DNA from: Dastarcus helophoroides
Taxonomy: Eukaryota; Arthropoda; Insecta; Coleoptera; Bothrideridae
Reading direction: 5' to 3'
DNA length: 64,000 nucleotides
NCBI GenBank assembly: GCA_028583605.1
Contig: CM053329.1
Coordinates: 36,455,992-36,519,991 of the forward strand
The position numbers and the translations under genes are program-made. The notes beneath the pieces are model-generated. The model searched no databases. It saw nothing but the letters and a program-made list of their open reading frames with translations, and was not told the origin of the DNA. The first letter of the stretch is position 1. Each line of letters opens with the position of its first letter. This document shows positions 8,690-19,960 of the stretch, one piece after another.

Positions 8690-10720
8690 AGTACCTGGAA
8701 AGAAATTTTAAAAAATTCAAAAAAAACAAAGACTTCAAAAATATCATGCTTTTTGAAAATTACGTTGCAATTTCCAGAAAAATATCAAACTTTCTAGAAA
8801 ATATTTCAAATTTCCAATAGAAAGTCCAATTTAAATAAGGAGAATAAAAAGTTGAAAATTTTAATAAATCATATTAAAAATAAAAACCTAGCCTTTCTCA
8901 AAAACTCGAGAAATGTTTATAATTCGAAAAAGTTTAAATTTTTAAGGGTCTGCTTTTGTGAAAAGACGCAATTTTCAGAAAAAGTCAAATTTTGAGAAAT
9001 AAAATCGTAAATTTCAAAAACATTGTTCTCAAAATTTATAATTTAGTAAAGGTGTTGAATTTACAAGAAATTTTTTTCTCGAAATCCACAAAAATATGTT
9101 TCGCAACATTTTTATTAACATTTCGACCTAATATAGAGGAAAAAGTGAACATTTTCTGTACCATGAAACCATTTGAACTAAAAGTCGTAATTTGGTAAAA
9201 AAGACAAATATTCAGAAAAATGACAACATTGGGAAATAAATAAACCATTTTTGAAAAAGTCCAAAAATTAGGAGTTTGGAAATAAAATCGAAATTTCAAA
9301 AGAAGAACAATTTTGAGGTACAGGCAAATTTTAGGTAAAGACTACTTTAGAAGAATTCAAAATTTTTAAAAAAAATCAAATTTAAAAGAATTCTAAAAAA
9401 GAAAGACTTCGAAAAAAATCATGGTATTTGAAAATTACGTTGCGATTTCCAGAAAAATATCGAACTTTCTAGAAAATATTTCAAATTTCCAAAAGAAAGT
9501 CCAATTTTAATAGGGAAATTGGAAAAGTTGAAATTTTTAATAAATCATATTAAAAATAAAAACCCAGCCTTTCTCAAAAATTCCCGAAATGTTTATAATT
9601 CGAAAAAGTCAAAATTTTTAAAGGTCTGCTTTTGTGAAAAAACGCAATTTTCAGAAAAAGTCAAATTTTGAGAAATAAAATCGTAATTTTTAAAAACATT
9701 GTTCTCAGAATTTTTAATTTAGTAAAGGTCTTGAATTAACAAGAAATTTTTTTCTCGAAATCCCCAAAAATATTTTTCGTAACATTTTTATTAACATTTC
9801 GATCTAATATAGAGAGAAAATTAAACATTTTCAGAATCCTGAAACCATTTAAACTAAAAGTCGTAATTTGGTAAAAAAGACAAATATTCAGAAAAATGAC
9901 AACATTGGGAAATAAATAAACCATTTTTGAAAAAGTCGAAACTTAGGATTTTGAAAATAAAATCGATATTTCAAAAGAAGACCAATTTTGAGGTACAGGC
10001 AAATTTTAGGTAAAGACTATTTTAGAAGAATTCAAAATTTCGAAAAAAAATCCAATTAAAAAAAATTCTAAAAAACAAAGACTTCGAAAAAATCGTGGTA
10101 TTTGAAAATTATGTTGCAATTTCCAGAAAAATATCGAACTTTCTAGAAAATATTTCAAATGTCCAAAAGAAAGTTCAATTTCAACAGGGAAATCGGAAAA
10201 GTTGAAATTTTCAATAAATCATATTAAAAATAAAAACCTAGCCTTTCTCAAAAACTCGAGAAATGTTTATAATTCGAAAAAGTCAAAATTTTTAAAAGTC
10301 TGCTTTTGTAAAAAGATGCAATTTTCAGAAAAAGTCAAATTTTGAGAAATATATTCGTAATTTTTAAAAACATTGTGCTCAAAATTTATAATTTAGTAAA
10401 AGTTTTGAATTTTCAAGAAATGTTTTTCTCGAAGTCCCCAAAAATATTTTTCGCAACATTTTTATTAACAGTTCGATCTAATATAGAGGGAAAAGTGAAC
10501 ATTTTCAGCACCATGAAACCATTTGAACTAAAAGTTCAAAATTTGTTGAAAAAAACAAATATTTAGAAAAACGACAACATTGGGAAATAAATAAACCATT
10601 TTCGAAAAAGTCGAAAAATTAGGATTTTGAAAATAAAATCGAAATTTTAAAAAAAGACCAATTTTGAGGTACAGGCAAATTTTAGGTAAAGACTATTTTA
10701 GAAAAAGTCAAAATTTTGAG
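8690..10720. repeat. tandem array of about 675-bp units, three copies
   Basis: TAAATCATATTAAAAATAAA occurs at about 8865, 9541 and 10215 (spacing 676 and 674). GGTACAGGCAAATTTTAGG recurs near 9315, 9990 and 10667 with the same spacing. ATGTTTATAATTCGAAAAAG and ACCATTTGAACTAAAAG also keep phase. Copies differ by scattered point changes and short indels. Confidence 0.85.
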
Positions 10721-11445
10721 AAAAAAGACAAATTTATCAGGAAAAAGAAAGAACTTATAGAATTATTCAATATCGGATATTGAGATAAAAATCAAGATTT
10801 CCCGAAAAAGGCAAACTTTAGGAAACCAGTCAAAATTTCTAAAAAAATTAGAAACTAAAAGATCGACATTTTCCGCTAAACTTTCAGAAAAATATCGGAT
10901 TTTGGAAAAAAGCGAAATCTCGAGAAAACTTTGAAATAGACTAAAAATTTTGCAAAGAAAGTCAAATTAAAAAAAAAGTCGAAATTAACAAAAATAGTCA
11001 AAACCCCGCGAAAAAGATAAGGGAGTTTTTGAGAAAAAGATCCAAATTTTAAGTAAAAAAATTTTATCTTAGTGAAATTTTGAAATTTCTCAGAAAGAAT
11101 CAGATTTTGTCGAAATTTAGAAAAAGCAACTTTTAGGAAAATATTCGAATATTTATTTTCTCTTGACTCCTCAAGACAGAGAAAAACAGAGAAAAAAAAT
11201 AGTAACAATTTGAAAGAAAAGGACATTTTAAAAAATGTCAAAATTTTTAAAAGTTGAAAATTTCAAAGAATAGTTAACATTTTTAAAAGTCAAATTCTTC
11301 AGATAATTTTCAGAAAAAGTAAACATTTCGAAAAATATTTAAAATCTTGAAAAAAGTTCAAATTTTTCAAAAGAGTTCATATTTCGAGAAAGTCGAAATT
11401 TAAAAAATTTGGCTTTTTCAAATAAAAAAGAGAAAACTGAGAAAA

Positions 11446-11928
11446 TATCGAAATTTCAAAAATGTAAATAAGTTAGAATTTAGAGAAAAAGCCGAAAAAT
11501 TGAAAAAACTGGTAATTTTCGAAAGTTAAAATGTTAAGAAAAACCCTAAATTTTGAAAAAAAAAATGTTCAAAAATATCTAAGATGTTTAAGATGTTCGA
11601 AATTTGAGATAAGTCAAAATTCTTTAAAGAATGTTGACATTTTTTAAAGTTCAAAGAGAAAGACGCCCCAACTTACCTTAACGGGCGCCGAAATTTCAAA
11701 AATGTAAATAAGTTATAATTTAGAGAAAAAGCCGAAAAATTGAAAAAACTGGTAATTTTCCAAAGTTAAAATTTTAAGAAAAACCCTAAGTTTTGAACAA
11801 AAAATGTTCATAAATATCTAAGATGTTTAAAATGTTCGAAATTTAAGATACGTCGGAATGTTTTAAAGAATGTTGACATTTTTTAAAGTTCAAAGAGAAA
11901 GACGCCCTAACTTACCTTAACGGGCGCC
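11446..11928. repeat. tandem duplication, 239-bp unit
   Basis: Both copies run from GAAATTTCAAAAATGTAAAT through AGAGAAAGACGCCC to CTTACCTTAACGGGCGCC, ending at 11689 and 11928. GGCGCCC/GGGCGCC is an unusually GC-rich island in this block, and GACGCCC...GGGCGCC can pair locally. Confidence 0.85.
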
Positions 11929-12299
11929 AAAATATGTCAAATACTGTGATATACATCAAAATTTTGACAAACAAGTTGAAACTTCCAGAAATTTGGATTA
12001 AAAGATTTGAAACTTACAAAAAATTTTCTTCGTAATTTTTGCCCTTTACATAAATTCCAAAATACTTCTTCATCAGAAGATCTACCAAATTTTGAGGAAA
12101 AGACATAGTTTAATGAACGAGTTGAAATTTTCAGAATTAAAAAAAGTGGAAATTTTCAGAAAAGTGAAATTTCGAGAAACGGCGAAATTTCAGAAAAAAA
12201 ACAACAAACTTTTAAATTTGAAATTTTGACAGTAATGTTTTATAAACGAAGTCGAATTTTATAAATAAATGCGAATTTTCAAAAGAAAAAGAAAAATAT

Positions 12300-12720
12300 T
12301 GTAAAAAAAGTCGAGAAAAAGATAGAAGATGAGGAATTGGAAAGTCCTTCAATTGAATACATATAAATTTTCAGTTTGCTGCATGAACCAGAATAGGGTA
12401 GGGTGGGGCGTTTGTCCCTACTCTGCTCTATTCTAGTTACGCCTATGATTTTGGAAGAACTTATGTTTACGTAATAGAAATAGTTAAAGTAGACCACAGG
12501 TCTAGACTAAATAACATACGACTGAAAAGTTCTGTGCTACTTGCTGTGGCAAACTTGGCAAAGAAGCAACTTCAAATTCTCATCAGAGTTTGCTTAGGAT
12601 TTTTTTCTCATAATAATTTTCCTCTTTTTATTTCTGTTATGTATTTTAATTGGGTAATTTTTTATAGTACTTTTGTTACTTTTGTTTTGTTAATAAAAAC
12701 TTAATAATTAATATTAATCA
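12300..12720. other. spacer, no recognised gene
   Basis: Complex sequence with a GC-richer patch near 12390-12440. No supported ORF. Confidence 0.35.
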
Positions 12721-12724
12721 CCTG

Positions 12725-12812
12725 ATCTAGCGTTCATATTTTCGTCACCTGCGCCCGCGCAAAATTTTTAACCTTGTAGATGGCCCGCTATAAAAAAAGT
12801 TGCTCATCCCTG
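12725..12812. mobile_element. hAT-like transposon terminus (one end only)
   Basis: Ends in GTTGCTCATCCCTG, which reversed reads CAGGGATGAGCAAC, followed inward by a run of T and GCGGGCCATCTAC. TTATAGAT follows directly as a possible 8-bp target duplication. No left partner was seen, so this is probably a truncated copy. Distinct from the end at 1515-1567. Confidence 0.55.
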
Positions 12813-12820
12813 TTATAGAT

Positions 12821-14510
12821 CGAACATAGTTAATGCAGAAAACACAGTTTATCCAGTTGAATAATTTAAAATTCTTATTAGACATTCTTTGTTAAACTTG
12901 CAGAAATCAAAACGAAGTTTTTCGTAAAAAATTAAATTTTATTTATCCATCGAAGGCTGCCGAATCCATTCATCATAATTAGTCAAGGAGAGGCTGTCTA
13001 ACAAGGACAAATTAATTGTCTTTTGTAAACTAAGATTTGAGAGAAAAAAACAAATTAGGTTTTAATTTCCATTAATTTTAATTCAGCAGATTAAATTTTT
13101 CCTCTAATCCGGTTTCTCTTTCCCCGTCTTCCCTATATCTCCAACAAGAGCTCTAATCAAATTTAGGAATCTTTTAATCAGGCACCCTCCTTCGCTTCAT
13201 GGAAATAATTAATTTTTTTTGTAAAGCTGCAGCTCTTCGTGTTAAATTTCACAATTTTATCTGATTTTATCGAAATCACCTTCATCGTGTCGTATTCGGC
13301 TTGATACGGTCAGGGCAGTCATAATAGAGAAATGCATAATTAAACAGTTCGAGGAATTTGATATTAGAACCGAATAATTCGTGTCAATCATGTGGGCCGA
13401 ACAGTTTGGAGAAACTCATTAAACGTAAACAGCTTAAGCGGAATATTTGAAAAAGTGTCAGTCATAAAAGAGATTTTCTCATCTCTGTTATTTCGAGCCG
13501 AGTTCCTTGAAGTGTTGTGCGTTTGACGGGGGATATTCTTTTAAACCGTTCGGACTCGCAATTGCTAAGGCAACCTGTCCATCATAAGTCGACCACACAA
13601 TGGACCACAATCCTCTAACAGCTAATGCACTTGTGCCTTCTGAACACCGGCTATTATGTTAAGTGAAACACAACGGAGGCCGCGATTAATCGATAGCATC
13701 AATCACTGCTACAGAAAATCGAATTCTCCAACCCAAAATCCACGACTGTACGAACTCGTGTTTCATATTTTTTCCCAGCATTACCTTTTATTCCTTTAGA
13801 AAAATGGGTGAGAATATCAAACTACTTTTAGAGGTTTTTATCCGCTTTAATTCAGTATTTATGGAATGAAGAATGAGTTCACCAAATAGAACAAGAAGAA
13901 GTAAATATTGTCCCATTTTGACACTTTTAATGGATAATGTAATTTTTATTAAAGAAATAGAGTTGACTGTCCTACATTTTCCGTTAAACTTTCTTAACAT
14001 GATTTTATTAGTTTCCAAATTGTTTTTGGCTTGTTTAGTCGGTAAATCTTTTCTATAGGATCTTATCTTTTAATTCTACTTTAATGTTACGTGTCAGGGT
14101 ATTATTTTTAAGAGCCCGATTATGTTGTTAGTGAAGATTCATACTTGCAATGTCTTTAAGAACTAAAAAAATATAATAACATTTCACCTACGAAACTTGC
14201 GAAAGCTATCGTTGGACGCTTCAGACTATCGAGATCGAGAATCGGGCAACCGGCAGATCGTTCCGTTGACTTGCAATAGTCGCGCTCTATCGCCACTACG
14301 CTGTTACCGTCTGAGAGTGATTCCAGTATAGACGTTGCGGTACGAAACTACAGGTCCGGCCTGGGTGACAACAAACTGCGATTCTGAGTCTGAAAGAGTG
14401 TTAACTAGTTACTGTCACCTTCTAATAGGTTTCATAAGAGCTGCTACTAAACATATCAGAAAGGTTACATGCAAATTAGATAGTTAAAATGTTTTTCACA
14501 TAATTTTGGT
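12821..14510. other. ordinary-complexity island, no recognised gene
   Basis: Holds homeodomain-type words (TAATTA, ATTAATTT) and a GC-richer stretch at about 14200-14360. Frames of 61-76 codons at 13788-14058 overlap on opposite strands and have no motif. Could be intergenic or intronic regulatory DNA; nothing proves it. Confidence 0.35.
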
Positions 14511-14511
14511 G

Positions 14512-14684
14512 GAACGGACTGGTCCTTGGTTATCTTCAAAAACTGAATTACGAATTTTGTTCCCTGAAACCAAGAAAGATTAAAAAGCACAACAAAGGTT
14601 GCTTTAACTCGTTTCGACAGCCAAGCTATCATCTTCAGAGAGATGAGTATCTCAGGGGACAAGATTTGTATTTCAATTTTCTCA
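14512..14684 (-). mobile_element. family B PLE copy with hammerhead
   Basis: Opens with the cap GGTGGAACGGACTGGTCCTT, continues with the hairpin piece TTTTGTTCCCTGAAACCAAG, the minus-strand hammerhead, and then a second inverted hairpin piece CAGGGGACAAGATTTG. TCACAT precedes the cap and follows the last hairpin piece (about 14494 and 14684), a possible short target duplication. Confidence 0.7.
14600..14645 (-). ncRNA. hammerhead ribozyme (family B), near-intact
   Basis: On the minus strand: TCTCT, core CTGAAGA, extra U, GATAGC-TTG-GCTGTC, GAA, then ACGAGT, then T and AAAGC. The core and stem II are intact. Stem III (ACG/AGT) and helix I each carry one mismatch, so activity would be reduced. 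Confidence 0.6.
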
Positions 14685-14685
14685 C

Positions 14686-15420
14686 ATGAGAAAATCAGGA
14701 GGTCAGTGTCCCATTTCCATGATTAAGAATGATGCAATCACATCTTCCATGAAATATGTTACCTGTGCCTAAAAAATAACCACTGTGGCTTCTTTCCTGT
14801 AATTTTTAAAGAAGATTTAACCGACGACCACAATAGAAAACCAACTAGCAACCTTAATCCTTAGAAGAGTAAATAATTTCTTAAAATACGTTTTATATCG
14901 GATCCCAAATCTCGAAATAAGAACTCGAATATAATTCCTTTTTCAATTGCTAATAGGTCACCGCCTTTTGTCGATGTGTTTATACAAGGAATCAGTAATA
15001 ACATAGAGAACTATAAAGCCATAACAAAGAGTTCCAGAAGGGTTTCTTAGTTTGCGCGAACAGCTGCTGAATTTCCTCATGTGACAATGTTGTATAAACA
15101 TTGTGGGGATGCCAAAGTTTGTAATAATATTATTACAAGCGCCGGAATTGCTAAATTTCAGGGACCAAATCTGCGCCACAAATGTATAATCGATAACGAG
15201 GGAAAAATATTTCCCTTCTATCATTTGAAGACGTTTTTCCATTCGATTATCCCAACTATGTTTAACTTTGCATCCCATTTACTATTTTCCTATCATTAAG
15301 CAATACTAAACTGTAAAAAAAACAGACATCGATTCCATTTTTTAATGATTAAAGATATAAAAAGGGGTTCTGCCTCGTGTAGTAGTAGTTCATCAAAAGT
15401 GAAGTCGATTTGTGCCTTCA
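14686..15420. other. ordinary-complexity spacer with overlapping unassigned frames
   Basis: Opposite-strand frames at 14958-15278 (minus, 106 codons) and 15081-15299 (plus, 72 codons) overlap. Neither has a motif I recognise. The minus frame is long for this AT-rich sequence, but its amino-acid order shows no domain. A local inverted repeat with AATAATATTATTAC occurs near 15123. Confidence 0.3.
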
Positions 15421-15477
15421 ACCAAAAGATTCTAACAGGATGAAGATATTCTCCTTATTAGTTCTATTTTTCTAATG

Positions 15478-15780
15478 TAGAGGCCAATAGTTTTAAACAT
15501 TTATTAGACTAGAAGATATATAACAAATTGACAGGATCTAACAAGATCGAAACCGGTCTTTGGCTTCCAAACTTCGAGTCTTATGAATATTCAAATATAT
15601 TGGTAAGGGCAATAGAATCCTTGTCTTCTGGACCTTCTCAGAGAGCAACCGCTTTGCTGGGTGCTTGTGTTTCAACTGTTGGTAGTTCAGCTACCTATGA
15701 TTCACTATATACGCCCAGCGGGCAGTATGACTGTAGTCTAAGTTGCATTCTATTTGCATACGGCTTTATTTTTCTCAAAC
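15478..15780 (+). mobile_element. family A pseudo-LTR and leader, single copy
   Basis: Contains GATCTAACAAGATCGAAACC and GGTCTTTGGCTTCC, then GAATCCTTGTCTTCTGG and the leader GAGAGCAACCGCTTTGCTGG and AGCTACCTATGATTCAC. The ribozyme core reads TTGACAG rather than CTGACGA, so it is decayed. The open frame through it (15528-15806) runs in pseudo-LTR sequence and is not taken as a gene. Confidence 0.7.
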
Positions 15781-15839
15781 AATGTTTCGGGGAAAGTGCT
15801 TTATAAAACTGGAACTGTGGTTTACCAAGAAAGTCATAT

Positions 15840-16168
15840 TGTAACAAAATATAATTATAAAGTTTAGTTGGGAATTTTCTAGAAAATTTGATAAGGGAAG
15901 CAGCAGCGATAATAAATCAAACGGCAGATAAGCGCTCCAGAAATTTCGGCAAACGAATAGTCTTATCTGCTTGTTTCTTCTAGAACCCGAAGGGGGACCT
16001 ATATAAGGCGGTCGGCTTTCCCTCAGTAACTTAGTTATAAGTCAATAAATATCTTAGTTAATTAAACAGTGTTAAGTGAATTACAATTGTAGTGTTCTGA
16101 GTTCAGTTTTGAAATAAAGTGGTTACAATTCAACAAGTGTTAATCATTCGAACCGATAACGCGCAACA
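15840..16168 (+). mobile_element. solo LTR of an LTR retrotransposon
   Basis: A 329-bp segment begins TGTAACAAAATA and ends GCGCAACA, and is flanked by ATAT on both sides (15836-15839 and 16169-16172), a 4-bp duplication as in gypsy-type insertions. It contains a TATA/initiator promoter, an AATAAA-like AAATAAAG, and no coding sequence. TG...CA ends, a promoter in the middle and a matching short target duplication together support a solo LTR left by recombination. The flank is only 4 bp of AT and could match by chance. Confidence 0.6.
15998..16027 (+). promoter_or_regulatory. TATA box and arthropod-type initiator
   Basis: CTATATAAGG at 15999-16008 is followed by CCTCAGTAAC at 16021-16030, placing the A of the TCAGT initiator (16025) about 25 bp after the TATA. 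Two TTCTAGAA motifs (15878-15890 and about 15978-15985) upstream resemble heat-shock factor half-sites, as does ACCCGAAG next to the second. It would be the U3/R promoter of the solo LTR. Confidence 0.55.
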
Positions 16169-16199
16169 ATATTCAGTGAAGTAATTCCATAAATACCTA

Positions 16200-16850
16200 C
16201 TGTCTACACATTTTTCGGTTTTCCTGTGACAAAAAAGTTCCAATTACGCGAGAAATTGGAAAGTTGCAAAAGAGATTTGAGTTTATATACTAAATTCCCA
16301 AAATAATTGAAGTTACCAGATTTTAATGTTTTCTAGAAATTTTGTGGCTTCTAAAAATAGTGAATCTTTTTTCATGAAGCGTTGATTTTAAAATTTCGAC
16401 ATTTTTCTTGATATTTTGACCCTCCTCTCCAGAAAAATCTGGATTTTAACTGTTTCCTGGATTTATTTATTCATTTAAAAAAGGACATATTTCGTGGATC
16501 AACTGAATTAAAAATAATCTGAAAGTTTATATCAGAGAAATTCTCAAAATTTAACAAACAAAAAATATCAAAATGTGGAGAAATCTTTGTGAACCCTCTT
16601 ATATTTGACCTTTTCTCCACAAGTGAACCTTAAAAAATTCTCTACAATAGTAAAATACTATAAAAAAAATTGAAATGCCAGGATGTCAGGGTCCAAATTT
16701 TGCAAATAATTTGTTAGTAAATTTCATTTTTTCTAAGTTTTTCTTTTCTTGAAAATTTTAAGGTGGGTATTTCGAGGTGACCATAAAAATTTTTAGTTTG
16801 TCTGCCTGAACTTTTGACTTCAAGTATGAGTTTGATAATTAATAGAAATT
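16200..16850. repeat. mixed AT-rich transition
   Basis: Satellite words of both orientations in weak order. No gene seen. Confidence 0.35.
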
Positions 16851-16962
16851 GAAATACAGTGTCTCTCTAAAGATGATAGCTTGGCTATTGAACCGCGTTA
16901 GAGCAGCTTCTGTTGTGTTTTTTAATCTTTCTTGGTTTCAGGGGACAAATTTTGTATTTTAA
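16848..16962 (+). mobile_element. family B PLE copy, decayed hammerhead
   Basis: GAAATTGAAATACAGTG at the left end pairs with the TTGTATTTTAATT end. Between them lie a hammerhead-like stretch (core CTAAAGA, stem II broken at its last base, GAACCGCGT) and TTTCTTGGTTTCAGGGGAC. Core damage should prevent cleavage. Confidence 0.65.
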
Positions 16963-16989
16963 TTATTAAAAATGATGATTATTTTGGTA

Positions 16990-17510
16990 AGGCAATCTGA
17001 TTTCTTGATTTTTATTAAAAATCTTTACATTCTTGAATATTTGGACATTATATTTTGAAAATTTTAAATTTTTAATTTTCTATTTTTCATAATTTTCATT
17101 TTTTTCAAAATTTTGACTCATTTTGTAAATTCCAATCCTTTTTTTTTAATGTTGACACAAAATTTTAACCTTTTCTCAAAATTTCCAAATTTTTTAGATT
17201 TTAATTTTTGTAAAATAACTCTAATAATGTTGAAAGAATTTTTCTTTAAAAACCTTTACCTTTTTTCAAGATCTAAACATTTTTGAAAATCTCCATCTTC
17301 ATTAAAATTTTGACTATTTCTCGAAATTTTGACTTTATTTTAAAAATATTCACTTTTTAAAAAGAATTTTGACTTTTTCTAGAAGTTTTCAGCTTTACTC
17401 TAGAAATTTATTTGAAGAATTTGATTTTTTTGAAAATACTCATTTTTTTGAAATATTCGATTTTTTGCAAAATTTCGACCTTTGAAATTTTTCATAACTT
17501 TCACTGTTTT
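16990..17510 (+). repeat. T-rich fuzzy satellite block
   Basis: Ends with one partial unit of the 270-bp array (CTTTGAAATTTTTCATAAC at about 17480). Confidence 0.6.
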
Positions 17511-17533
17511 TACAGAATATACTTCTTCAGGAA

Positions 17534-17740
17534 TTGAACCGTGTCAAAGAACTACTTAAGGTGTTCGACTTTTCTCCCACCATCGAAGGGGGCTTCTTCA
17601 AGAACAAAGAAAAGAAAAAACGAAAAGAGGAATATGAGGAAATATGCAAAAATGAAAGAATGAAAAGGCCAATTTCAAAACATCAGAGCACGGTAACTCA
17701 GTATGTCCACCATACCAGAGGCGAAACTCTTCTGAATTAA
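17534..17740 (+). CDS. unassigned coding-like insert in the satellite
   Basis: A 68-codon frame, rich in charged residues (middle EKKKRKEEYEEICKNERMK, end THQ-like QYVHHTRGETLLN), ends at a TAA. Its composition is balanced, unlike the F-rich frames around it. It sits inside one monomer of the 270-bp array: CATAACTTTCACTGTTTTTA precedes it at about 17493, and the monomer resumes after about 17785. TTTTTACAG (17506-17514) and TTCTTCAG (17523-17530) just upstream resemble 3' splice sites, so it could be a last exon or a fragment carried by a mobile element. No domain recognised. The annotated start is a TTG or CTG type codon or open upstream, so no start is claimed. Confidence 0.35.
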   Translation: MNRVKELLKVFDFSPTIEGGFFKNKEKKKRKEEYEEICKNERMKRPISKHQSTVTQYVHHTRGETLLN

Positions 17741-17799
17741 AAATTGGTACAAAGGATAAGAAAGTTTAGACAGAAGAGCACTGTTCACTCTTTTTCCTA

Positions 17800-19960
17800 A
17801 AGCTCTATCTTTTTCAACGCACCCACTTTTTTTGAAAATTTGCTTCTTTGTTCAAATTTTTTATTAGTTCTCGAAGCTTTGACCTATTTTTGAAAATTTG
17901 AACTTTTTAAAAAAAATCGACTTTTTGTAGAAGGTTTGACTTTGTGCAGTAAACTGGACATTTTTTTTTAAAATTTGATTTTTTCGAAAATACTTATTTT
18001 TTTGAAGAATTCGATTTTTTGCAAAATTTCGACTTTTGATATTTTTCATAACTTTCACTGTTTTTTTTAATGCTCTGCCTTTTTCAAGGTACCCATTTTT
18101 CTTGAAAATTTGCTTCTTTGTTCAAGTTTTTTATTATTTCTCGAAGTTTTGACTTATTTTTGGAAATTCAATTTTTTTCAAAAAAAATTCGACTATTTTT
18201 AGAAGTTTTGACCTTTACGTAGTAAAGTGGACATTAATTTGAAAAATTCGATTTCTTCGAAAATACTCATTTTTTTGAAAAATTCGATTTTTTTGCAAAA
18301 TTTCGACCTTTGAAATTTTTCATAACTTTTTCCGATTTTTGTAAAGCTCTAGCTTTTTCAAGGTATCCACTTCTTTTGAAAATCTGCTTCTTTGTTCAAA
18401 TTTTTTATTATTTTTCGAAGTTCTGACTTATTTTTGAAAATTTGGACTTTTTAGAAAAAATTCGACTTTTTCTAGAAGTTTTCACCTTTACGTAGTAAAC
18501 CGGATATTTATTTGAAAAATTCGATTTTTTCGAAAATACTCATTTTTTTGAAAAATTCGATTTTCTGAAAAATTTTGACTTTAGAAATTTTTCATAACTT
18601 TCACTGTTTTTTGTAAAGTTCTAGCTTTTCAAAGTACCCGCTTTTTAAAAAAATCTGCTTTGTTCAAATTTGTTATTATTTCTCGAAGTTTTGACTTATT
18701 TTTGAAAATTTAGACTTTTTAAAAAAAATCGACTTTTTTAGAAGTTTTCACCTTTATGTAGTAAATTGAACATTAATTTAAAAAATTCGATTTTTTTAGA
18801 AAATACTTATTTTTTTGAAATATTCGATTTTTTGCAAAATTTCGACTTTTGAAATTTTTCATAACTCTTAAAGTTTTTTGTAAAGCTTTAGCTTTTTCAA
18901 GGTACCCACTTTTTTTTGAAAATTTGCTTCTTTGTTAAAATTTCTTATTATTTCTCGAAAATTTGACTTATTTTTGAAAATTTAGGCTTTTTAGAAAAAA
19001 ATCGACTTTTCCTAGAAGTTTTGACCTTTACGCAGTAAACTGGATATTTATTTGAAAAATTCTATTTTTTCAAAAATACTTATTTTTTTGAAAAATTCGA
19101 TTTTCTAAAAAATTTCGACTTTTGAAATTTTCCATAACTTTCACTGTTTTTTGTAAAGCTCTAGCTTTTCAAGGTACCCACTTTTTTAAAAAATCTGCTT
19201 CTTTGTTTAAATTTGTTATTATTTCTCGATGTTTTGACTTATTTTTGAAAATTTAGACTTTTTAAAAAAAATCGACTTTTTTAGAAGTTTTCACCTTTAT
19301 GTAGTAAATTGAACATTTATTTAAAAAAATCGATTTTTTTAAAAAATACTTATTTTTTGAAATATTCGATTTTTTGCAAAATTTCGACTTTTGAAATTTT
19401 TCATAACTCTTAAAGTTTTTTGTAAAGCTTTAGCTTTTTCAAGGTACCCACTTTTTTTTAAAAATTTGCTTCTTTGTTAAAATTTCTTATTATTTCTCGA
19501 AAATTTGACTTATTTTTGAAAATTTAGGCTTTTTAGAAAAAATCGACTTTTTCTAGAAGTTTTGACCTTTACGCAGTAAACTGGATATTTATTTGAAAAA
19601 TTCTATTTTTTCGAAAATACTCATTTTTTTGAAAAATTCGATTTTTTGCAAAATTTCGACTTTTGAAATTTTTCATAACTTTCACTGTTTTTCGTAAAGC
19701 TTTAGCTTTTTCAAGGTACCCACTTTTTTGAAAATCTGCTTCTTTGTTCAAATTTTTTATTTCTCGAAGTTTTGACTTATTTTTGAAAATTTAAACTTCT
19801 TAAAAAGAAATTCCACTTTTTTTGACCTTTGTGTAGTAAACTGGACATTTATTTGAAAAACTCGATTTCTTCGAAAATACTCATTTTTTTGCAAAATTTC
19901 GACTTTTGAAATTTTTCATAACTCTCACTGTTTTTTTTAAAGCTCTACCTTTAACAGGGT
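17800..19960 (+). repeat. tandem array of about 270-bp monomers with 541-bp dimers
   Basis: CATAAC within TTTTTCATAAC falls at about 18047, 18321, 18593, 18860, 19133, 19402, 19674 and 19917, i.e. spacings of 274, 272, 267, 273, 269, 272 and 243. Each unit carries AAGGTACCCACTTTTTTTG, CTTCTTTGTTCAAAT and TAGTAAACTGGACATTT variants. The monomers starting at 18593 and 19133 share private changes (TTTATGTAGTAAATTGAAC, missing in neighbours), and those at 18860 and 19402 share others (TTTACGCAGTAAACTGGAT), so the last units repeat as a two-monomer block. Confidence 0.85.

Larger units (their letters stand above)
8200..12300 (-). repeat. A-rich (inverted) fuzzy satellite block
   Basis: Words such as GAAAAAGTCAAATTTTGAG and AAAATTTCGAAAAAG dominate. 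They are the reverse complement of the words in the T-rich blocks. The block contains two ordered tandem arrays (8690-10720 and 11446-11928, listed separately). All ORFs here are K/N/F-rich composition artefacts. Confidence 0.75.

Noticed and set aside
8690..10720. CRISPR array
   Set aside because: Units are 675 bp and diverged with no short identical repeats and spacers; the DNA is eukaryotic.
14465..14662. Minus-strand frame with KMIAWLSKRV and SWFQGTKF words, recurring at many sites
   Set aside because: It is the translated shadow of the family-B hammerhead and tail; conservation follows RNA pairing.
14958..15299. Overlapping opposite-strand genes of 106 and 72 codons
   Set aside because: No motif in either; a self-similar AATAATATTATT region creates frames on both strands.
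15528..15806. 92-codon frame
   Set aside because: Runs through a PLE pseudo-LTR and leader that are non-coding in the other copies.
15990..16140. Promoter of a host heat-shock gene
   Set aside because: No coding sequence follows, and TG...CA ends with a matching ATAT flank fit a solo LTR better.
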